Origin: Kineosporia babensis
GTDB lineage: Bacteria; Actinomycetota; Actinomycetes; Actinomycetales; Kineosporiaceae
DNA: 64,000 nucleotides
Direction: 5' to 3'
Assembly (NCBI RefSeq): GCF_021129305.1
Contig: NZ_JAJOMB010000009.1
Location: 62,001-126,000 of the forward strand
Shown: positions 57,600-64,000 of the stretch, piece after piece
Layout: the number at the start of each line of letters is the position of its first letter
Numbering within the stretch: position 1 is the stretch's first letter
Position numbers and translations under genes: made by a program
Notes under the pieces: generated by a model
What the model was told of the DNA's origin: nothing
Seen by the model: only the letters and a program-made list of their open reading frames with translations
Database searches by the model: none

Positions 57600-59414
57600 T
57601 CAGTTCTTCGGCTCGGGCCACTGCCCGCAGTACGGCCGGTCGGTCAGCCAGCCGGAATTGCCGCCGCCGTCGGTGATCCGGAAACCGCTCTGGCAGTCGT
57701 AGATCCCGTTCGGCTGGCCCAGCCCGGTGGCCTTGACGTTCTTGAAACTCGCCGCCCCGGGAGCCTGCGCCTGCACCGCGAAGGTGCCCACCCCGTCCAT
57801 AGTTACGTTCTCGAAGGTGACTCCCGAGACGCTGCCCTCGATGAACTGCACCGCGGCGTAGGAACTGTCGATGATGTCGGTGTCGCGCACGGTGATCCGG
57901 GCGCCCTTGATCGGCTCGTTCAGCCCGTCGAACCAGATCGCGCCGATCCCGAACTTCCAGTTGTAGTCCGAGTTCCCGGCCCGCAGCAGGGTGTTGCCGC
58001 TGATCTCGAACGTGCCCTGCACGGCGGTCTCGCCCTGCACGTCGGGGTAGCGGTTGCCGACGTGGATCCCGCCGCCGTTGGTGACTGTGTCGGCCACCAC
58101 GTTGTCGCTGATCGTGATGTCCTGGCCGCCGTAGACCGCGATGTTGTTGGCCAGAACCGGCGCCACCACGGTGTTGCCGGTGAACGTGTTGCCGGCGTTG
58201 TCGTGCTTCTGCGCCCACATCGCCAGGCCGTCGTCGCCGGTGTTGCGCACGAAGGTGTTCTTCACCGTGGAGTTGGTGACCCCGCCGTGGAAGTTCACCC
58301 CGTCGGCGGTCTGGTCCACGATCCGGGAGTCGGCGATGGTGAAGTTGTCCATCGGCCCGCTCATCCAGGCGCCGACCTTGGTGTGCTGGATCCACAGGTT
58401 CTCGACCAGCGAATCGCTCATCGCACCGCCGATCGCGTTGGACGGCACGTCGTCCTGCCGGTCGGTGACATCGCCGATGATGGCGAAGTCTTTCAGGGTG
58501 ACGTTCTTGCTCGGCCCGCCGTCCGGCCCGTACTTGCCGAACACCCCCACGCCCTTGCCCTCGAGCGCGCTGTGCCAGGGACCGGCGCCGGTGAGCTCCA
58601 CACCGTCCACAATGATGTGGTCGGTGACCTTGAACGTGCCCGGCGGCAGCCACACCGGGTTGCCCTGCGCAGCACCGTCGTTCACGGCCTGCTGAACGGC
58701 CTTGGTGGCATCCGCCCGACCGCTCGGATCGGCGCCGTAGTCCTGCACCACGTCCAGCGCTCCGGCCGGGGCCTGCCCGGGTGCGTCGACCAGCTCGAAA
58801 TCGGCCAGGTCAAAAGTGAAGTCAGGGGATTCGGCCACCGAAGTGACCTTGACCTTCACCTTGGTACCGGCGCTGAGCGTGCGGTCGAAAAGGGTGCGGG
58901 CCTCGTCGTAGAAGTGGTGCGGGTCGGCGCCTGGGGTGTTGGTGAACGGGTACTCGCCGTAGAACCAGCTGTAGCGCGAGGTCAGGTCGAGTTTACCGAG
59001 CTGTTCGCCGTCGGCCTCGATCGCGACCGAGGCGTGCCGGCCGGTACCGGCCTCGTTGTCGGGCAGGCTGTGCCGCAGCACGATCGAGTTCGCCGCGGCG
59101 GGCAGGGTGAATTCGACGTACTCGTCCACCGCGTCCAGCGTGACCGCCTGGCGGCCGGAGGCTTCCGAGGCGAGCGTGCCGTACTTCCGGTCGGGGCCGA
59201 TGACCGTGCCGTTGGTCTGCGCGTGCTCGGCCTCGATCTCGTGGAACGGCACGTCGGCACCGCGCCCTTCGATCCCGATCGGGGAGAGCCCGGTGGATGC
59301 GGGGCTCGCCGTCTCGGTTTCTTCCGCAGCGGTCGCGCTCATCGCGGCCACTGCGGCGGTGAGCAGACCCGCGGCCGTCAGGGCGGCCACGAGACGCTTG
59401 TTGATTCGGGACAT
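57600..59414 (-). CDS. Secreted right-handed beta-helix protein, possible GH87-like glucanase
   Basis: 604 residues. Signal peptide 1-29 ends ATAAEE. Residues about 55-215 are a CBM-like beta-sandwich (FHEIEAEHAQTNG, GRQAVTLDAVDEYVEFTLP, FTFDLADFELVDAPG). From about 222, VQDYGADPSGRADATKAVQQAVNDG marks the pectate-lyase-3/beta-helix start, followed by coils with DFAIIGDVTDRQDD, DGVNFHGGVTNSTVKN and NTGDDGLAMWAQKHDNAG. The NTGDDGLAMW coil resembles the catalytic Asp region of GH87 alpha-1,3-glucanases. It is likely secreted and polysaccharide-active; substrate assignment is an inference. Two Cys near the end may bond (IYDCQSG, RPYCGQ). Confidence 0.82.
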   Translation of the reverse strand: MSRINKRLVAALTAAGLLTAAVAAMSATAAEETETASPASTGLSPIGIEGRGADVPFHEIEAEHAQTNGTVIGPDRKYGTLASEASGRQAVTLDAVDEYVEFTLPAAANSIVLRHSLPDNEAGTGRHASVAIEADGEQLGKLDLTSRYSWFYGEYPFTNTPGADPHHFYDEARTLFDRTLSAGTKVKVKVTSVAESPDFTFDLADFELVDAPGQAPAGALDVVQDYGADPSGRADATKAVQQAVNDGAAQGNPVWLPPGTFKVTDHIIVDGVELTGAGPWHSALEGKGVGVFGKYGPDGGPSKNVTLKDFAIIGDVTDRQDDVPSNAIGGAMSDSLVENLWIQHTKVGAWMSGPMDNFTIADSRIVDQTADGVNFHGGVTNSTVKNTFVRNTGDDGLAMWAQKHDNAGNTFTGNTVVAPVLANNIAVYGGQDITISDNVVADTVTNGGGIHVGNRYPDVQGETAVQGTFEISGNTLLRAGNSDYNWKFGIGAIWFDGLNEPIKGARITVRDTDIIDSSYAAVQFIEGSVSGVTFENVTMDGVGTFAVQAQAPGAASFKNVKATGLGQPNGIYDCQSGFRITDGGGNSGWLTDRPYCGQWPEPKN

Positions 59415-59651
59415 GCCAGGAACGCTAGGCGGCCGTGCGCTAAGCCGGCCGGAAGTTCCGGTCAGCAGAGCGTGCGGATTCTGGCCTTCGGTGAATTCCC
59501 GGCCGACGAGTCATCCGGGTTACCTGATGCACCTGAGGGCAAGCCGCGATGAACCGTAACCCGGGGGCACCTTGCAATACCCGGGCGTCGATGGCAATTG
59601 GGCCGAGGGGACGATTCAGCAAAGCGCCAAGAATTTATTACCCTTCATCAG

Positions 59652-60032
59652 ATGGATCCGACGTCGCACGGAGTCCTCAGTTCCGGTGGGCCGGTCAGGG
59701 CCGGCTCCGCCGGGGGTGCTTGGACGGTGAACGATCTGGACCGGGCCGCCGCCGGGCGGCTCGAGGACTACCGCACGGCCAGCGACCGCTCGGACCGCGC
59801 GCTGGCATTGGCGCAGGTCGGGCGCTACGACGAGGCCGACCGGAAGATGGCCGAGGCGCTCGCCGTGACGCCGGACAGCGCCTGGGCGCACCTGCGCAAG
59901 GCCCGGCTGGAACTGCTGCGGGGAGATATCGCGGGGATGGCCCTGGCCCTGCGCCGGGCGATGGAGACGAGTGAGCCGCCACTGACCGAACGGCAGCGGG
60001 CGTTGGCCGAGGCACTCCTGCGGCTGGGTTAG
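59652..60032 (+). CDS. Small TPR-like protein
   Basis: About 126 residues (start uncertain: ATG 59652 or GTG 59724; neither has a good ribosome site). After a Gly/Ser-rich N-terminus it is helical: LAQVGRYDEADRKMAEALAVTPDSAWAHLRKARLELLRGDIAGMALALRRAM contains one clear TPR pair with the GRYDEA...ALAVTPDSA pattern. Such small proteins usually bind a partner. An AT-rich patch at 59620-59650 may hold its promoter. It is divergent from the beta-helix gene and converges with the second terC gene. Confidence 0.6.
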   Translation: MDPTSHGVLSSGGPVRAGSAGGAWTVNDLDRAAAGRLEDYRTASDRSDRALALAQVGRYDEADRKMAEALAVTPDSAWAHLRKARLELLRGDIAGMALALRRAMETSEPPLTERQRALAEALLRLG

Positions 60033-60088
60033 GGCCTTAAATCTTTCCTAGGGCGGGGTGAAAGCTACCCGTTATCAATTCGTTGTGC

Positions 60089-61066
60089 TCATTCCGGGCC
60101 GGCATTCCGGGACGAGGCGGCCAGGCTGGCCACGGTGGTGATCGCCAGGGTGCCGACGATGACACTGAGCGAGAGCCAGATCGGGATGTCGCCATCGAAC
60201 GGGGCCCAGCCCGCCCAGTGGTACTCGTGCAGGGCGTGGAAGATCAGCTTCAGCCCGATGAAGGCCAGGATGAAGGACAGGCCGAGCGAGAGGTAGATCA
60301 GCTTCTGCAGCAGGCCACCGATCAGGAAGTAGAGCTGGCGCAGGCCCATCAGGGCGAAGACATTGGCGGTGAAGACCAGGTACGGCTCTTCGGTCAGGCC
60401 GTAGATGGCCGGGATCGAGTCCAGCGCGAACAGCAGGTCGGTGCTGCCCAGGGCGATGATCACGAACAGCATCGGGGTGATGTGGCGCCGGCCCTCCCGC
60501 ACCACGGTCAGCGCCCGGCCCTCGAAGGCGTGGGTCGAGGGGAAACGCCGGTTCACGAACCGGGTCAGCGCGTTGTCGGCCACCGGCTCGTCCTCCTCGG
60601 AGCCGTGGCTGCGGTAGTCCAGCACCAGCTTCCCGGCGGTGTAGACCAGGAACGCCCCGAAGATGAAGAAGACCCAGGAGAACTTGCTGATCGCGGCCGC
60701 GCCGACGGCGATGAACACGGCCCGGAAGACCAGCGCCAGGATGATCCCGACGGTCAGGGCGTACTGCTGCAGGGGCCGGGGCACGCCGAGCTTGCCCATG
60801 ATGATCAGGAAGATGAACAGGTTGTCGACCGACAGGCTGTACTCGGTCAGCCACCCGGCGAAGAACTCACCGGCGTAACGGCCGCCCGCCGTGGCCCACA
60901 CCCCCAGACCGAACACCACCGCCGCGGCCACCACGACGGCGACCAGGGTGCCGGCCTCCTTCATCGACGGTTCGTGCACGTTGCGGCCGATCCAGAACAC
61001 GTCGAGCGCCAGCACGGCGACCAGTACCGCCCCGGTGATCGCCCAGGTGTACAGATGCACGTCCAC
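60089..61066 (-). CDS. TerC-family integral membrane protein (paralogue 2)
   Basis: 325 residues, GTG start. Nine helices with the two metal motifs WLTEYSLSVDNLFIFLIIM near 75-93 and GSTDLLFALDSIPAIYGL near 200-217, then FALMGLRQLYFLIGGLL. It is the Alx-type, like the gene at 12251, but differs by a charged loop (GSEEDEPVADNALT) and a shorter tail. Its upstream sequence lacks the GGGGAGTA and GGGGAGAC loops of the Mn2+ riboswitch, so control differs. Metal export, probably manganese, is the family expectation. It is divergent from the Clp-N-like 2 gene. Confidence 0.9.
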   Translation of the reverse strand: MDVHLYTWAITGAVLVAVLALDVFWIGRNVHEPSMKEAGTLVAVVVAAAVVFGLGVWATAGGRYAGEFFAGWLTEYSLSVDNLFIFLIIMGKLGVPRPLQQYALTVGIILALVFRAVFIAVGAAAISKFSWVFFIFGAFLVYTAGKLVLDYRSHGSEEDEPVADNALTRFVNRRFPSTHAFEGRALTVVREGRRHITPMLFVIIALGSTDLLFALDSIPAIYGLTEEPYLVFTANVFALMGLRQLYFLIGGLLQKLIYLSLGLSFILAFIGLKLIFHALHEYHWAGWAPFDGDIPIWLSLSVIVGTLAITTVASLAASSRNAGPE

Positions 61067-61201
61067 GTTCGGCTCAATCGGCAGGCCGCCCGGGACCCTT
61101 CACCTCACCCACGGGTACGACTTCCGTCGCATCGCCGCCCGCAGCTGCTTGCGACCGATGGCCGACGCGCCACCGGGCCGCCCGGCCGCAGGATCTGAGG
61201 C

Positions 61202-62188
61202 ATGACGACGACACCTTTTCCTGGCAGCGACGGCTTCACCCGAGTCTGGTTCTGGGCCGTGCTGAACACCGATGAGAAGGACAAGAACGATGTCGTCGGC
61301 ACCCAGCACCTGCTGCGCGGAATGGTCCACGTGGCGCAGATCAAGGCCGCACTGGAGGCCTACGACCTGACCGAAGCAGTGGTGGCGCGGATGGTGCGGG
61401 ACGAGGTGCCGGAGACCGGTCTGGTGCCCCGGATACTGAAGGGGTCCGTGGAGCCGGTGAACTTCTCCACCGCCGCGGCGGCCGCGCTGCACCGCTGTCA
61501 GGTCCAGCCCGCGCTGGGCGGGGGCGAGGAGCGCAGTGCGGTGGACGTGTTCCTGGCGATCCTCGGTGACTCCCAGTGCCGGGCGGTCGGCATCCTCGCC
61601 GAGTGCGGCGTGGACATCGAGGAGCTGAGGGAGTCTCTACGGGAAGGCCGTTTGCCCGCGCGCCGCGACCCGCTGCCGGTAGACCTGCACCGCACCCGGG
61701 ACGCACTGCTCGGCCGCCGCAGTTACCGCCCGCAGACCCGGGGCGTGATGGGCTGGCTCCAGCGGCTGGCTCTGCGCATCTCCAACGAAGACTACGCCGC
61801 CCAGCCGGTGTTCTGGGTCCGGCTGGAGGCCGACGAACTGGCCCGGGAGCGGGGCAGCCGGAAGATCGGCTCGGACGACGTGCTGCTGGCCCTGCTGACC
61901 ACCTACGAGGTGGCGCTGGCATACCCCCACCTGGCCCGCTCGGTCCAGCACAAGTACCGCGGGGGCCAGGCCCTGCTCGCCGCCGGCGTGGATCACGCCC
62001 GGGTGCGGGCGGCGATGGCGAGCCTGGACCTGGGCCGCGACGAAGTGCCCCTGCCCACCGGGATGGGCGACTGGCCGCAGGACACCGGCCAGGTGCTGGA
62101 GCGACTGGCCGGGGTGAAAGGCAACCGGGGTGCCCGACTGCTCGAGGCGCTCGGAGTCTCCCAAGCCGACCTCAACGTTCTCTGCTGA
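61202..62188 (+). CDS. Stand-alone Clp-N-domain-like protein 2 (beside sensor kinase 3)
   Basis: 328 residues. It is paralogous to 54782-55807: shared blocks are GTQHLL near residue 33, ERSAVDVFLAILGDSQCRAVGILAECGVDIEELRESL near 110-145, HRTRDALLGRRSYRP, WVRLEADELARERG, SDDVLLALLTTYEVALAYPHLA and ALLAAGVDHARVRAAMASLDLGRDEVPL, then GNRGARLLEALGVSQADL. The T-E-H-L-L-like start and LLxxGVD endings recall Clp/Hsp100 N-domain repeats. There is no AAA+ module. It converges with the response regulator and sensor kinase 3 operon. Function unknown; a role in recognising unfolded protein is only a suggestion. Confidence 0.6.
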   Translation: MTTTPFPGSDGFTRVWFWAVLNTDEKDKNDVVGTQHLLRGMVHVAQIKAALEAYDLTEAVVARMVRDEVPETGLVPRILKGSVEPVNFSTAAAAALHRCQVQPALGGGEERSAVDVFLAILGDSQCRAVGILAECGVDIEELRESLREGRLPARRDPLPVDLHRTRDALLGRRSYRPQTRGVMGWLQRLALRISNEDYAAQPVFWVRLEADELARERGSRKIGSDDVLLALLTTYEVALAYPHLARSVQHKYRGGQALLAAGVDHARVRAAMASLDLGRDEVPLPTGMGDWPQDTGQVLERLAGVKGNRGARLLEALGVSQADLNVLC

Positions 62189-62230
62189 ATCAGAGGGTGA
62201 CGCCGAAAGCGCCACCCGGCAACGACGTCC

Positions 62231-62950
62231 CTAGTTCTGAACCAGACCCAGCCGATGTGCGATCAGGGCTGCCTGAACCCGGTTCTCGCAGCCCAGCTTC
62301 GTGAGCACCCGGCTGACATGGGTTTTCACGGTGGCCTCGCTGATCCACAGCTGCGAGCTGATCGTGGCGTTGGACAGCCCTTGCGCAACCAGCACCAGCA
62401 CCTCCCGCTCCCGCGCGCTGAGCTCCTCCAGCCCCTTGGCCGCGAACTCCGGAATCTCGATACCGGGGGCGGGCGAACTCCCCGGCGAGGCCGGCTTGGA
62501 GGGGGTGCTCATCCCGTCGAGCAGTTGCCGGGTGACCGCGGGGGACAAGAACGCGTCCCCGTTGGCGGCGGCCTTGATCGCCCGGGCCAGGTCGTCGGCC
62601 GCCGCGTCCTTCAGGAGGAACCCGGCGGCACCCCCGGCCAGCGCCCGCGTCACGTAATCGCTTTCCCCGAACGTGGTCAGGATGATGACCACCGCCTCGG
62701 GCCACGCCGCGCGCAGCTTCACCAGCGCCGTGAGCCCGTCCGTGCCGGGCATCTGCACGTCCATCAGCACCACGTCCGGCCGCTGCTTCAGCGCCACGTT
62801 CACCGCCTCGGCGCCGTCCCCGGCCTCCCACAGCACGTCGATGCCCTGCACCATCGACAGCACGAACCGGATGCCGCCCCGCACCAGGGCGTCGTCGTCG
62901 GCGATGAGTACCCGGATCGGCCCTTCGGGGGCGGGCGTCGGGTCGGTCAT
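62231..62950 (-). CDS. NarL-type response regulator paired with sensor kinase 3
   Basis: 239 residues; its ATG overlaps the kinase stop (ATGA), so it is translated with it. Receiver domain: acidic cluster IADDDALV, phospho-acceptor Asp64 in VVLMDVQMPGTDG, Thr in ILTTFGES and Lys in FLLKDAA. A Pro/Ser-rich linker (about 150-170) leads to a LuxR-type HTH with LSAREREVLVLVAQGLSNAT and WISEATVKTHVSRVLTKLG. It is the only response regulator beside any of the three paralogous kinases here and might serve all of them. Confidence 0.92.
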   Translation of the reverse strand: MTDPTPAPEGPIRVLIADDDALVRGGIRFVLSMVQGIDVLWEAGDGAEAVNVALKQRPDVVLMDVQMPGTDGLTALVKLRAAWPEAVVIILTTFGESDYVTRALAGGAAGFLLKDAAADDLARAIKAAANGDAFLSPAVTRQLLDGMSTPSKPASPGSSPAPGIEIPEFAAKGLEELSAREREVLVLVAQGLSNATISSQLWISEATVKTHVSRVLTKLGCENRVQAALIAHRLGLVQN

Positions 62951-64000
62951 GGCGTTAGCTCCGTTTCCACTGTGCGTTTGCTGACCAGGACTTCGTCCTT
63001 GAAGCAGAGTTCGTAGTCGATGGTGGTGTTGCTGTCGCCGGTTTCTTCCTCACCGCTGCCGGAGTACATGCGGCAGATGTCCCCGGCGGTGTTCGTGCGC
63101 TCGGACATCGGCTGCGCGGGCAGCAGGTGCCGCATCCGGTCCATGCTGTCGCCCGGTTGCAGGTAGAGGTACACCCCGCGGTCGACCGGCTCGTCGATCC
63201 CCAGGGCGAAGAACGAGCCGACGCACGAGGACATCCCGACCAGGACGGTGACGACGATCCCGGCCACCCCGAGTTTCTGCCGCCGGCTGACCTTGCTGAT
63301 CTGCTGCCGGAAATCCCCGTTGGCCACCGGCTTCGGCTCGGGCACCTCGGCGTCGTACGGCAGCACCGCGCCGAGCCGGAAGTCGCCGTCCTCCAGGGGA
63401 CCGTGCGAGAGCACCCCGCCGGCCAGACGCACGCGCTCGGTCAGCCCGTGCAGCCCCTGGCCGGTACTCGAGCCGGGGTAGGGCAGTCCCGGGCGGTTGC
63501 GTACCTCGACGAACAACGCATCTTCGTCGTAGCGCACCTCGACCCGGATCGGGGCCCCACGCGCGTGCTTCAGGGCGTTGGTAATGCCTTCCTGGACGAC
63601 CCGATACGCGGCGTGCTCGGCCAGCATCGGCAGGGGACGCGGTTGCCCGGCGCGGACGAGTTCGATCGGGGTACCGGTCTGCCGGGCCGAGGCGACGGTC
63701 GGCTCGACCTCCTGCAGCGTGCGGGCGCCATCAGCCGGGCCGTCCTGATGCAGCACCTTGAGGATCTGCCGCAGTTCGCCCATCGCCTGCGCCGAGGTGT
63801 CCCGCAGCAGCCCTACCGCCTGGCTACGAGCATTTTCGGTGCTTGCGGACGAGGTGCTCACCAGAGCGCTCGTCTCACCGGCCGCGGGAGCGGGGGTTGC
63901 GCTCTGGGCCAGACCACCGGCGTACAGCGAGATCAGGGTGAGCCGGTGGCCCAGCGAGTCGTGCAGTTCGGCGGCGATCCGGTTGCGCTCGCGGGCCTGA
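62947..64000 (-). CDS. Sensor histidine kinase 3, C-terminal part (N-terminus outside window)
   Basis: The frame is open to the right edge; 350 residues are visible. They begin at the phosphorylation box, RERNRIAAELHDSLGHRLT, almost identical to kinases 1 and 2, then a Thr/Ala/Pro insert, GLLRDTSAQAMGELRQILKVLHQDG, the ATPase motifs VVQEGITNALKHA and GQGLHGLTERVRLAGG, a membrane helix, and the tail YLQPGDSMDRMRHLLP with Cys pair in GDICRMYS and IDYELCFKDEVLV. The N-terminal membrane part lies beyond 64000. It is followed by its response regulator. Confidence 0.88.
   Translation of the reverse strand, partial: QARERNRIAAELHDSLGHRLTLISLYAGGLAQSATPAPAAGETSALVSTSSASTENARSQAVGLLRDTSAQAMGELRQILKVLHQDGPADGARTLQEVEPTVASARQTGTPIELVRAGQPRPLPMLAEHAAYRVVQEGITNALKHARGAPIRVEVRYDEDALFVEVRNRPGLPYPGSSTGQGLHGLTERVRLAGGVLSHGPLEDGDFRLGAVLPYDAEVPEPKPVANGDFRQQISKVSRRQKLGVAGIVVTVLVGMSSCVGSFFALGIDEPVDRGVYLYLQPGDSMDRMRHLLPAQPMSERTNTAGDICRMYSGSGEEETGDSNTTIDYELCFKDEVLVSKRTVETELTP

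Noticed and set aside
1-64000. tRNA, rRNA, CRISPR, transposase or integrase genes
   Set aside because: No cloverleaf T-loop patterns, no repeat-spacer arrays and no transposase or integrase motifs were found on either strand.

Overview
The window is a high-G+C actinobacterial chromosome segment with codon third positions strongly biased to G/C, frequent GTG/TTG starts and very short intergenic gaps. Gene content (nickel superoxide dismutase, a DUF7455 protein, MprF, large LuxR/ATPase regulator, LCP protein, DesK-like kinases, PAS-rich sensors) fits a soil actinomycete; a Kineosporia-like organism is plausible, but no rRNA or other marker settles it. I see no tRNA, rRNA, CRISPR, insertion sequence or prophage. 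The segment reads as ordinary chromosome rich in accessory and regulatory genes.

Layout. 1-11 kb: end of an MFS transporter, a PEP-mutase/isocitrate-lyase family enzyme, a membrane diguanylate cyclase, a DUF7455 protein, a lipoprotein, two methyltransferases around a DHFR/RibD-like protein, mprF and an alpha/beta hydrolase. 11-18 kb: a TerC-family transporter behind a yybP-ykoY (Mn2+) riboswitch, an HD protein, an LCP cell-wall ligase and a class A penicillin-binding protein. 18-22.5 kb: an overlapping ABC transporter, DesK-like kinase and DesR-like regulator operon with palindromes upstream, then a CheY/Rcp1-like receiver. 22.5-30.4 kb: cold-shock protein, large LuxR-ATPase regulator, two alpha/beta hydrolases, a PAS-AraC regulator divergent from cyanase plus an FNT-family channel. 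30.4-44 kb: secreted beta-propeller proteins, an orphan kinase, an ATP-grasp enzyme, a discoidin-domain membrane protein, a ribosomal-protection-type GTPase divergent from a TetR regulator, a cutinase closely resembling PET hydrolases, and an O-acyltransferase. 44-54.5 kb: a nucleotidyltransferase-deaminase operon, HIT protein, serine hydrolase, sensor kinase 1, AlkD-like protein, a six-PAS chemoreceptor-like protein, flavin reductase, sodN and a VOC protein. 54.7-64 kb: two copies of a module in which a stand-alone Clp-N-like protein neighbours a sensor kinase, with a secreted beta-helix protein and a second TerC between them.

The most unusual signal is the family of three paralogous kinases (47235-48854, 55947-57560 and 62947-64000). 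Each carries, after its ATPase domain, a further transmembrane helix and an extracytoplasmic tail of about 80 residues with two conserved cysteines. Two of the three adjoin paralogous Clp-N-like proteins (54782-55807 and 61202-62188) that have no ATPase, and one is paired with a NarL-type response regulator. I infer a duplicated envelope-stress or protein-quality sensing module. Other points of interest are the PETase-like cutinase, a start-codon-sequestering hairpin at 30446-30495, a leader ORF before the ribosomal-protection GTPase, and an unusually short Ni-SOD leader.
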